From Fuerstiella sp. (GTDB taxonomy: Bacteria; Planctomycetota; Planctomycetia; Planctomycetales; Planctomycetaceae): a stretch of 64,000 bases of DNA. Where the stretch lies: NCBI GenBank assembly GCA_022447225.1, contig JAKVAZ010000001.1:465824-529823 (forward strand), written 5' to 3'. Both the position numbers and the translations under genes were made by a program. Numbering within the stretch: position 1 is the stretch's first letter; every line of letters begins with the position of its first letter. The notes below the pieces were generated by a model, which was not told the DNA's origin, did not search any database, and was given only the letters and a program-made list of their open reading frames with translations. This document shows positions 28,400 to 36,440 of this stretch, in pieces.

Positions 28400-28748
28400 T
28401 AGTTCATGTCTGAATCGTCAAAAGTAAACAGACTGTTTCCTCGCCCGTTCGGTTGCGGCTGGTCATCGGAATATTGCCGGGCGTTGACCCTTTCGGATAC
28501 AAGCAAAGTGTTGCCCGCCAGCGGGACCGCCGGAGCTGAAACCGTCGTAAATAGTCCATCCTTTTCAGGGGCGTCGGTAGCAGGATGTTGATCACTGACT
28601 TTGCAGACCCATCACTTTCAGAGGCCGCTTGCCCACCCAGGAGCATCGGAAGAGCCAGGCTACTCTTTCCCGGTGATCCTATCTGCAGAATGTTCCGCCG
28701 GGTTTGCCCGTCGCAGCATCGATGGCGATGGCCATCAATCGTGAGCAT
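28400..28748 (-). pseudogene. Decayed DUF1501 gene (N-terminal part)
   Basis: The frame beginning at 28748 reads MLTIDGHRHRCCDGQTRRNI, then LALPMLLGGQAASE and SAKSVINILLP. This matches the start of DUF1501 proteins, which usually run MLTI...CDG-x-TRR, then a Tat-like segment, then AKSVIFLFL-GGP. The GGPSH-type block expected next and the whole catalytic half are absent; the frame continues as unrelated basic sequence. No complementary C-terminal fragment was found downstream on this strand. Confidence 0.65.
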
Positions 28749-29246
28749 AAAGAACCCTTCCTGTCGAGTCGCGCCACGCAGGACATCGAGCGGGTGACGC
28801 AGAAGACCGTACACCGGATTGCACTCGATGTCCAGAAACGCTGTCTGCGACACCACAAATCAACAGACCATCGGAATTGGTCAACAACAATCCCGGTCTT
28901 TTCGAAAAACCGGACGTTTTGTGCTGCAGTTGCATCTGTCGCAGAAAACGTCAGGTGTCGCTGGTGCAATGTCCTAAAATCCGATCTGTTTCGTGATTTG
29001 ACAATTTCCGTTATGACATTGATCTGGCACTGGACCGATGGCACGACACCCAACGTGAAAATTTGATGCGGTTGAATCGTCGGTCTTGGATCCTGAGATT
29101 GGACAGCGCACGGTCGCGTTCGATGTTCACATCTGCTTTTCTGTCCACAGCCATTCACAGACAATTTTCAGCAGGGAAGTCGCGATTTCAGGTAGAGGAC
29201 GGTGAACGGGTCTGAATTCGATAACAGAGTTTTGGGGGGGCAGCAC
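28749..29246. other. Low-coding region, probably decayed
   Basis: About 500 bases with several short open stretches on the minus strand, none of which I could match. It lies upstream of a decayed DUF1501 start and may be further pseudogene material. Confidence 0.35.
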
Positions 29247-29735
29247 GTGCTTACTTCGAAGACATTGCTGTTGGTTCGTCATGCGAAATCCAGCTGGAAG
29301 AATGAGGAGCTGGGCGACATTGATCGTCCGCTCAGCAAACGTGGTTTCAGAGACGGTCCCGATATGGGAAAACGGCTGTCCGTACGGCTGTTGATTCCGG
29401 AACTGATTGTTTCCAGCCCGGCGGTGCGAGCCCTGTCGACTGCGGGGGCCATTGGAAAAGAAACCGGCTATACGGATGAGATCATTGTGGAGGACAATCT
29501 GTACGGTGCGGCTCCGCAGGAGGTGCTGGATCTCATTTCTGAATTTGATGACTTTCTTCGGGTGGTCATGATTGTTCTGCACAACCCGACCATCACTGAG
29601 CTTGCAAACATGTTTTCCGTTAAGTCCATTGAAAATGTGCCCACCTGTGGTGTGCTGGTGATTGAAGTGTCAGCGTGGTCGCGCGTAGCAAAGGCCCGGC
29701 TGACAGATTTCGATTATCCAAAGAACCTCGCCTGA
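29247..29735 (+). CDS. SixA-like histidine phosphatase
   Basis: A protein of about 162 residues in the histidine phosphatase (phosphoglycerate mutase-like) superfamily, SixA branch. LLVRHAKSSW carries the RHG-like catalytic RHA, the arginine in SSPAVRALSTA contacts phosphate, and VLHNPTITELANM holds the second histidine in a GHNPT-like position. SixA removes phosphate from phosphohistidine proteins. The GTG at 29247 is preferred since a G-rich ribosome-binding site (GGGGGGG) lies just upstream and the RHA motif then falls near residue 10, as usual. An upstream GTG at 29202 is an alternative. Confidence 0.85.
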   Translation: MLTSKTLLLVRHAKSSWKNEELGDIDRPLSKRGFRDGPDMGKRLSVRLLIPELIVSSPAVRALSTAGAIGKETGYTDEIIVEDNLYGAAPQEVLDLISEFDDFLRVVMIVLHNPTITELANMFSVKSIENVPTCGVLVIEVSAWSRVAKARLTDFDYPKNLA

Positions 29736-29864
29736 TTCGGTTCAGAATGCGGTCGTCAGCGAGACGGTTGACAATTATGCCGCCGGAGATTTCCTGAAGT
29801 GTCCGCGGCTGGTTCGACCCGGTTGACAGTGCACCTCAGGCCACCTGCGAAATCCCACTTTGCG

Positions 29865-30281
29865 CTACGGCTGCTTGCGCAGAATGATGTGGTAACCGAA
29901 CGGTGTCCGCACCGGATCACTGATGGCGCCGATTTCAAGAGCCTGAGTGGCTTCACTGAATGGTCTTGCCATTGTTATAGGAGAAAAAATACCCAGATCG
30001 CCGCCGGCCGGTCCGGTTGGACTTTCAGAATACTCTTTTGCCAGCGCAGCAAAGTCTGCGCCGGTCGCCCGGGCTTTTTCAACGACTTCCTTCGCCAGTT
30101 CCAGGGCTTCGATTTGTGTTCGGGTTATGTTCGGGGGGCGTCCTGAGCTGTACTTATGCGTGATCAGGATGTGAGCGGCGGCCAGTTCATTTCCTTTGCC
30201 CGGATTATCCTCAGCGCATCCGCAGGTGAATGACATGGTAGTCGCACAGACAATCAACAGGAACGAGCGATAGACTCGCAT
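29865..30281 (-). CDS. Exported parvulin-type peptidyl-prolyl isomerase
   Basis: A 138-residue protein with a signal peptide ending in a cysteine-rich lipobox-like segment (SFTCGCAED), so probably a lipoprotein. The remaining 100 residues are a rotamase domain: AAHILITHKY, FAALAKEYSESPTGPAGGDLGIF and PVRTPFGYHIILR are the standard parvulin blocks. It would catalyse proline isomerisation of envelope proteins. It is convergent with the SixA-like gene. Confidence 0.88.
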   Translation of the reverse strand: MRVYRSFLLIVCATTMSFTCGCAEDNPGKGNELAAAHILITHKYSSGRPPNITRTQIEALELAKEVVEKARATGADFAALAKEYSESPTGPAGGDLGIFSPITMARPFSEATQALEIGAISDPVRTPFGYHIILRKQP

Positions 30282-30524
30282 GGAATTGCCTTTTGAACGG
30301 ATGGATTATGAAAGCAGACCGGGATGTCGCATTGCGATGACAGATCTGCATCAGAGCATAATTACCGCATGGACAAATGTCTTGAGCTGAAGTGAGAGGT
30401 TCCAGGCGATTTCATTTTTTTGCGGGAGAAACTCAGGATTAACCAAGTTGAAGGAGCGGTATCTGTCTCCGTCTCGCTCGTATAGAAATCCAGTCGTTAT
30501 GTCCTGTCGTGTGGCGATATCAGA
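30282..30524. other. Intergenic region
   Basis: About 240 bases upstream of the parvulin gene, probably holding its promoter. Nothing else is supported. Confidence 0.3.
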
Positions 30525-30722
30525 TCAGGCCGGTTCTTGTTCACGAATCAATGTTTCAACTTCCCGTGATGGGCCCTCATCGCAGTTCACCCATTCGATC
30601 AGGTTCCGACCTCCGGATTTCGAAATGCGTGGTCGTTGTTCTTTCCGGCAGTGAACATATTCACACGGGTGACCGTTGTTGACCGGGTTGAGGCAGCTGC
30701 AGGACCGGCAAACGGCAGACAT
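30525..30722 (-). CDS. Possible small cysteine-rich protein
   Basis: A 65-residue frame with six cysteines (CRSCSC near the start, then C-x4-C and a later VNC). The layout suggests a small zinc-binding protein. No strong ribosome-binding site precedes the ATG, and I do not recognise a family. It may be real or chance. Confidence 0.4.
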   Translation of the reverse strand: MSAVCRSCSCLNPVNNGHPCEYVHCRKEQRPRISKSGGRNLIEWVNCDEGPSREVETLIREQEPA

Positions 30723-30835
30723 GACGCAAGTTGATAAAGACTCACAATTCGTGTGTCACAACGCCTGATCCGGAATGGTGCGACCGGACCGATATTTCTG
30801 GTATTCTGGCAGGACGTCGAATGGATGTCGGTCGG

Positions 30836-31630
30836 TCATTTGCCCTGCGTCTTCAGACAATTGTCGTCGAGCGGCAGCAGTGCTGAAAAATCACGATTGT
30901 TGTGATACCAGGCACGGTCGGTGCCGGTGCACGCATTATCCACTGCATTGTAAATCAGATACATAATTGCGCGTTGCCACGGGGAGACATTGTTTGCTGA
31001 ACCGTGCACGACATTGCAATGGATAAAAGCCACAGATCCGGCGGGGCCGACCAAGGCCTCAATCCCGTGGTCTGCGGCCAGCGATTTCAATGTGACCTGA
31101 TCGATGTGATGCAGCGCGTACTCTTTTCCCGCTGTGTCGGGGTGCGGTTCCGAATCAAGCAGACCGTGGCGCTGAGAGCCAGGTACGATCAGCAGAGGTG
31201 ATCTGGCCACACTGCAGTCGTCGATGAAAATCGCCGTCATGATACACATTGGCTGAGGCATGCCGTCGATTTTATTCCACGGCGGATAGTCCTGGTGCCA
31301 GTCCCATGAAGCGCCTCCTGCAAAACCATGCTTGGGGTTCAGCCGACTCTGATGCAGATAGACATCTTCACCCAGGAGTTGACGCACCGGGTTTAACAGG
31401 CACGGCAGTCGCATTAGACGTCGGAAAGCGTCGCTGTACGTGTGAGCCCCAAAGGCCAGCCTGACGGCCGTCGGATCGTCCGTCTCACAGACGATTTCCG
31501 GTCCCCGGCGATCCAGAATGGCGGGCATGGCTTTCTGCAGCGCAGTGACCTCGTCAGTATCCAGCAACTCGGGGAAAAACAAATAACCCTGCTGGTCGAA
31601 TTGTGAAATCTGACTTTCGTTCAGCTGCAT
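30836..31630 (-). CDS. Phytanoyl-CoA dioxygenase family protein
   Basis: A 264-residue Fe(II)/2-oxoglutarate-dependent oxygenase. WDWHQDYPPWNKID carries the HxD metal pair, FIHCNVVHGS supplies the distal histidine, and the arginine in WQRAIMYLIYN should bind 2-oxoglutarate. The N-terminal QISQFDQQGYLFFPELLD is the usual opening. Substrate unknown. It overlaps the upstream oxidoreductase gene by 10 bases, so the pair is an operon; in planctomycetes such pairs are thought to degrade small organic molecules (inference). Confidence 0.9.
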   Translation of the reverse strand: MQLNESQISQFDQQGYLFFPELLDTDEVTALQKAMPAILDRRGPEIVCETDDPTAVRLAFGAHTYSDAFRRLMRLPCLLNPVRQLLGEDVYLHQSRLNPKHGFAGGASWDWHQDYPPWNKIDGMPQPMCIMTAIFIDDCSVARSPLLIVPGSQRHGLLDSEPHPDTAGKEYALHHIDQVTLKSLAADHGIEALVGPAGSVAFIHCNVVHGSANNVSPWQRAIMYLIYNAVDNACTGTDRAWYHNNRDFSALLPLDDNCLKTQGK

Positions 31631-32685
31631 GGTGAGATTGCCTCAACGTCCACGGGAATCCGGTCCCGGATTGACTTCTGCACGGCCAGCGTGACCGCCA
31701 GCGATCGAGTGCCCTCACGCGCGTCAACCATCGATCGTTCGTCCTGTCTGACGACTCGACAAAAATGCTGAAGCTGAAGCTGAAGCGGGTCGGCGCAAAC
31801 CACCTGCCGCTGCGACATTTTCATCGGATGCTGCCAGTCGGTTTGAGTATTGTCGGCATACTGCCACAACTCCATTTTGGGAAATGCCAGCGACGCCGAT
31901 GTTCCGAGAAAACGGTAACAATTCCGGTCCGCGTGAAAGTAGTGCGGGTTCTCTCCCGTTGTGGTTTCCCAGGACCAGGGTGAGGAAACCGTGTCAGATG
32001 CAAAAATGGAACCCAGTGCGCCGCTTTCAAATGAAATTGCGATGCTGAGCGAGTCTTCGACGTCTAGTTTCCGCACGGCTGATCCCGCAAAAGCACACAC
32101 CTGACGGATTTCTCCGCAGACAAAACGCAGAGTGTCAAATTCATGAATGAGGTTTATGAAATTTGGTCCGCCACCTGGACTTCTGCACCGCCAGTCAACG
32201 TCGAAGTATTCAGTCGGCTTCATGAGTGCCCACAACATTGATACGCCAACCAGCCCTCCCAGAGTTCCACTGCGGATGATGTCTCGCGTTTCCCGAATAA
32301 GAGGATTATGGCGTCGATGATGGCCGACAAGCACTCTGATTCCGGTGTCATCTGAGGCATGCTGGATACGGCGCGCTGCGGAAAGTGTATCGGCGATCGG
32401 TTTTTCGATCAGAACATGGACTCCATGCTGCGCGCATGTCTCCGCAATCTCAGCATGCCATTGATTTGGCGTGGCAATGACGGCGCCGTTCGGTCTTTCA
32501 CGATCAATCAACTCTTCAATGTGCCGGTAAAACGGAACGTCAAGCTGTTTTGCAATTTTGCTGCGACTCGAATCGGTATCACAGAGTCCGAGGAGCTCAC
32601 AGCCGTCATGGGCTTTGATGAGTTCTGCGTGTCGTTTGCCAATCCAGCCGAGACCAGAGACGACTAATCCGACGGACTTCAGCAT
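31621..32685 (-). CDS. Gfo/Idh/MocA family oxidoreductase
   Basis: A 354-residue cytoplasmic NAD(P)-dependent oxidoreductase without a signal peptide. VVSGLGWIGKRHAELIKAH is the Rossmann motif (an SGLGWIG variant). VLIEKPIADT carries the conserved lysine, and a histidine-containing NLIHEFDTL block follows in the C-terminal domain. It is the first gene of a two-gene operon with the phytanoyl-CoA dioxygenase-like gene. The substrate is probably a polyol or sugar derivative. Confidence 0.88.
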   Translation of the reverse strand: MLKSVGLVVSGLGWIGKRHAELIKAHDGCELLGLCDTDSSRSKIAKQLDVPFYRHIEELIDRERPNGAVIATPNQWHAEIAETCAQHGVHVLIEKPIADTLSAARRIQHASDDTGIRVLVGHHRRHNPLIRETRDIIRSGTLGGLVGVSMLWALMKPTEYFDVDWRCRSPGGGPNFINLIHEFDTLRFVCGEIRQVCAFAGSAVRKLDVEDSLSIAISFESGALGSIFASDTVSSPWSWETTTGENPHYFHADRNCYRFLGTSASLAFPKMELWQYADNTQTDWQHPMKMSQRQVVCADPLQLQLQHFCRVVRQDERSMVDAREGTRSLAVTLAVQKSIRDRIPVDVEAISPCS

Positions 32686-32892
32686 CGTGGTTCTTATTGA
32701 GAAAAAGGTGGGTTGTCAGTTCCGTGAACCGTAAGGCTCACCCCGGGCTGACGGGCAATCCAATCCTTTCATCCGTACCGGGCAGGCGTGGTTGCCAATG
32801 CAGCCGCTCTGACCCACGTCGACGCGACCCTGACAGAGATCGTTTTGGCCACCAGCGAATTTTTTTTTCGGTGGTTCCCTGGTCGGACACCT

Positions 32893-32924
32893 GCCTCTGA
32901 GTCACAAGTGTGTGACTCAGAGGC
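32893..32924 (-). terminator. Strong hairpin downstream of tRNA-Ser
   Basis: A perfect 14-bp stem, GCCTCTGAGTCACA (32893-32906) against TGTGACTCAGAGGC (32911-32924), with an AGTG loop. It lies 11 bases past the 3' end of the leftward tRNA, where a terminator or processing hairpin is expected. No T-run follows it in the direction of transcription. Confidence 0.6.
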
Positions 32925-32935
32925 ATTCCGTTAAG

Positions 32936-33022
<87 letters not shown>

Positions 33023-33425
33023 GTATGCAAAAATTTTCAGCTGTTCCTTGCGTGTCCTGTCGTTAACGACCTGCAAAATCCACAACAGATGTGTATCCCC
33101 GGACAGACCGCTGAAGTCGTTCCGGCAAGTCCAGGAAACAATACTCTGAATTTTGTCTGACGTCCCGCCGGAATCGCCGTTCATACTGCAAAAATTTGTT
33201 GATTGTTACTGAGGAGTACTGAATCAGCATTCAGTTGTGTTAACCGGGTGATTCTGAGGTGCTACATCCCTTGTCCTTCATCGAGTGGTGTACTGCCAAC
33301 CCGGTTGATCCGTAGGTCGAGTGTTGTGTTCACCGATGTGCGGGAACGATTTCGTTGCTGTCGTTCACGTCAAAGAACGGAGACTGCCTGGTTTCAGAAT
33401 TCCGGTTTACTGTCTTAAAGAAGCC
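33023..33425. other. Intergenic gap
   Basis: About 400 bases between the tRNA and the EIIA gene. No supported feature apart from the probable tRNA promoter. Confidence 0.3.
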
Positions 33426-34130
33426 TTATCCGTCGATGATTGTGTCGGCTTCGCATATGAGCGTGTGTGCGGCGATACTGGTATCCGCTGCGCGCAGGTT
33501 GGGCACAAATTCGGGTAACTGCATCAGTCTGCCTATCCGGGCCAGGATCTGCAGATGAGTTTGAGAATCCCTGGCAAGGACCAGAAAGAACATGTCGGAC
33601 AGCGCTCGTCCGGGAGCTCCAAATGGAATTCCGGACGACGTTCGTCCGAAGGCAACCACTGAATCACTCAGAGCATCGGGAAGCGGATTGCGTGGATGTG
33701 GAATCGCGACACCGTTTTCGAATCCGGTCGACATGACTGCTTCTCGCTGTTTGACGGCTTCCAGCACGGCTGTCGGTTCCAGTATCTGCCAGGTACGGCC
33801 GGCAACCTCTACAAGTGACTGCAGTGTGGATGGTTTTGTGCCGGCGTCGAGCGGTACCTGGACCGTTTCGGGGTGGATCAGTTGGGAAATCGGTGAACGT
33901 GGATCAAGTTCGGCAGACTGCTGCGTTTGTTCCATTCGAGCCAGGGCCTGGTCATCCAGACTCGGAATTTCGGTTTCCAGCCACTGGGTGATCTCCATAC
34001 GATTGAAACGCCATTCTCCTGCCACACGACGGCCAGGGATATGCCCCCGACTGGCCATACGTTCAACGACTCGTCGCTCCCGCCCGAGTTGAGTCATCAA
34101 TTCTTCGATGTTCATAGAATCGTAGGACAT
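33426..34130 (-). CDS. PTS EIIA (fructose/nitrogen type) domain fused to an excisionase-like DNA-binding domain
   Basis: About 234 residues. The N-terminal 55 residues form an excisionase/MerR-type helix-turn-helix (MNIEELMTQLGRERRVVERM, then GEWRFNRMEITQWLE). From about 80 onward is a PTS EIIA type-2 domain. ENGVAIPHPRN contains the phospho-histidine (near residue 155), followed by the typical VFFLVLARDSQTHL-like segment. Such fusions are regulators rather than sugar transporters and may read the phosphorylation state of the PTS. ATG 34130 is preferred over an upstream start at 34166 because the HTH then begins near residue 6. Confidence 0.85.
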   Translation of the reverse strand: MSYDSMNIEELMTQLGRERRVVERMASRGHIPGRRVAGEWRFNRMEITQWLETEIPSLDDQALARMEQTQQSAELDPRSPISQLIHPETVQVPLDAGTKPSTLQSLVEVAGRTWQILEPTAVLEAVKQREAVMSTGFENGVAIPHPRNPLPDALSDSVVAFGRTSSGIPFGAPGRALSDMFFLVLARDSQTHLQILARIGRLMQLPEFVPNLRAADTSIAAHTLICEADTIIDG

Positions 34131-34964
34131 GCACGCCGTTTCGATCGACTCAGGGAGACAATGCAAGTGGACAGGTTCTGGCTGAAAATCGTCCGTAATC
34201 TGATGGACTCACTGTCCATCCTTAAGAATTTACCGTCCCAACGTGTCGCAACGTAACGGTTTGTTGTGGAATTACGGATCCACCTCGCGAATCCCGTCGT
34301 ATGATTCGATAATCAATTGGTGGAAACTCAGAACAGGAAATGACGACGATCATTTGAGCCATTCAGGTCCTGGTTACCCTCTGGAATGTTTCCGTGGACT
34401 GAGCCACTGCCTTTGCGGGAGTGGAGTGGTCAGCCTTCCTGTCGTAGACCTACTGATTGTCGGTGTGAAAACTGAGCCGTTCAGCGTTAGACAAGTTCTG
34501 TGAAGCAAAGGCGTCGACGATTGTTGTCGGCGGTCTCTATGGAAATACGGTAAGTCATGTGATATTTTGAGGTTGTAGCCAACTCTGCCGTGGCATTATG
34601 GTTTAAAATTGTCGAAGTTTGCGGGCAGTGATGTTGCTCTATGATTGCTCGATCACTCTTGAATATGGTTGAAAATGTAAAATTGGCCAATTTGGGAAGC
34701 ATGGGGATTGTGTGATTTTTTTGTAATTAAAATGGTGGTTCAGTGTTCAATTTTGGGGTTAAGGGTCACTTTAGAACCTATTCTTGAATGTCGAACTTCG
34801 AGATCTGCCGTTGTTCCAGGATACGAATCGCTTATGGTTCGCAATATCCACCCTGCTCTTTCTTCCCTCCGACTTTCTTTCCTTTGAGTGCTGTCCGTTA
34901 CTCACATCCAATCCCACGGAGTGACGGGCTCATTACTGCTTTTGTGCGTATCTACTGTATCGCG
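34131..34964. other. Long AT-rich gap upstream of the coiled-coil gene
   Basis: About 830 bases with no supported gene. The part from 34,500 to 34,790 is clearly richer in A and T than the rest of the window. It holds runs of T and A near 34,715, and a palindrome at 34,680. It probably carries regulatory sequence for the rightward gene at 34,965. Confidence 0.4.
34680..34693. promoter_or_regulatory. 14-bp perfect palindrome
   Basis: AAATTGGCCAATTT is an exact 14-base palindrome in the AT-rich gap, about 270 bases before the start of the coiled-coil gene. It has the form of a dimeric repressor site. No partner copy was seen. Confidence 0.3.
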
Positions 34965-36440
34965 ATGAATCTTTTTCATAACTCGCAGCTTCTGTATCGC
35001 AATCCCGTCCTCTTGTTAATTGGTTTGGTGGTTTGGCTCGGTTTGCCGGACTGGCGATCGATTCAGGATTGTTCATTTCCTCTGCCGGTTGGGTTGCGTC
35101 CGTGTGGAATGGCTGGATTGTCATCGGAGGTGCATGCGGAGGATTCTTTGGAACCGTTGCCGTTACTTCCGGCAACCCGGTCTGCGTCCGTCCCGACAGA
35201 TGATCATGTTGATGAATCACCCACGTCTGATGCCTCAAAGACACCATCGACAGATTATTTGATGAGAGAACGATTTATCGCCAGGCTGTCCGTGGTGAAT
35301 TCACGAATCACGTTGGTTCAGGCGGAAACATCGAAAATACGTCATAAAGTTGAGTCACAGCGGCAAATTGAGTTGGCCGAATTGAAACTCCAAATGGCTG
35401 AACGCAATCGCGATCGGTATTCGGAAGGTGAATCTCAGCGCAAGCGGGAGTCACTGCAGAATCAGGTTCAGTTGGCTGAGGAACAGCACAGGCAACTCTC
35501 AGAGCGTTTGGCGTGGTCCGAAAAACTGGCCAATGGAGGTTTAATCAGTCAGGCAACGGTGGAAATCGATGCTTCAGCGGTTAAGGGCAGTCAGTCAGAA
35601 CGGAAGGCTGCGAAAGACCGACTCAAGGTATTCGAAACCATTGACCTCGAACGAAATCGAACTCAGCTGGAAACCAATGTGTTAACAGCTCAGGCTGAAC
35701 TTGAGCTGTTGCAACAGAACGCCTCCAGCAGACGTCAGGAGCTTCACAGCAATTATCTTGCAGCCCGGCAGGATCTGGAGATCGTTAAAAGTCGGCAAGA
35801 GGAGTTGAATGATGCTCTGGCAGCTGAACCAAAACCTGCGGTTGCTGATGCCGTTGAGTTGTCCGGGCAGGCCAGGGAGGTTGAATTGGCCCGAGCGTCG
35901 ATGCTTCGTGCGGAACAGGAATTAACGACCATGAAAAAGCACGTGAACGCTGTTTCCCGAAACGGTGAACGCCTGCACAAAGTCAAATCGCTTCAGCTGA
36001 AAGCATTTCGTCAGGGACAACATTCAGGAACCCTTCATGAACTTTCCAGCAAGATCCGGGTCATTTCCGAAGGACTTGCTGCCGATGAGCAACAGCTTGC
36101 CTGGTCGCGTCGTGTCATTCGCAAAGGATATATTACTCCCGCAGAACTGCGTAGCGCAGAATTGGCGGTTAACAAACGCAAAGCTGAGCTCAAGAACGTC
36201 CGTCAGCAAAAGCAGATCCTTTCGGAACACACCCTGGAACGAGATGAGTTTGAATTGAGCACGAAGCTGCAGCATGCAGCGAACGAACTGGACCGACAGG
36301 AACAAATGTCGACTGCCCAAATTCAGGAACTCAAAGTCGTGGCCAGTGCCAAGCGAAGGGCCTGGGAAATTCGACGAGCAAGATTCGTGAGCCTTGGTGG
36401 TCAAACCGGTGATGTTGTTGCCGAAGCGGGAGGTCGTTAG
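34965..36440 (+). CDS. Secreted long coiled-coil protein (HlyD-like hairpin)
   Basis: About 491 residues. The N-terminal hydrophobic segment (about 10-30) is a signal or anchor. A Pro/Ser-rich stretch follows, then about 370 residues of charged heptad-rich helix (LAELKLQMAERNRDR..., LQNQVQLAEEQHRQL and more). The YSEGESQRK and WSEKLANGGLISQATVE pattern resembles the helical hairpin of periplasmic adaptor (HlyD-type) proteins. A second RKGYITPAELRSAEL unit gives the same pattern later. No beta-barrel or lipoyl domain is evident, so it is not a complete adaptor. The neighbouring convergent gene encodes a TolC-like protein. ATG 34965 is preferred because it opens the hydrophobic segment. Confidence 0.65.
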   Translation: MNLFHNSQLLYRNPVLLLIGLVVWLGLPDWRSIQDCSFPLPVGLRPCGMAGLSSEVHAEDSLEPLPLLPATRSASVPTDDHVDESPTSDASKTPSTDYLMRERFIARLSVVNSRITLVQAETSKIRHKVESQRQIELAELKLQMAERNRDRYSEGESQRKRESLQNQVQLAEEQHRQLSERLAWSEKLANGGLISQATVEIDASAVKGSQSERKAAKDRLKVFETIDLERNRTQLETNVLTAQAELELLQQNASSRRQELHSNYLAARQDLEIVKSRQEELNDALAAEPKPAVADAVELSGQAREVELARASMLRAEQELTTMKKHVNAVSRNGERLHKVKSLQLKAFRQGQHSGTLHELSSKIRVISEGLAADEQQLAWSRRVIRKGYITPAELRSAELAVNKRKAELKNVRQQKQILSEHTLERDEFELSTKLQHAANELDRQEQMSTAQIQELKVVASAKRRAWEIRRARFVSLGGQTGDVVAEAGGR

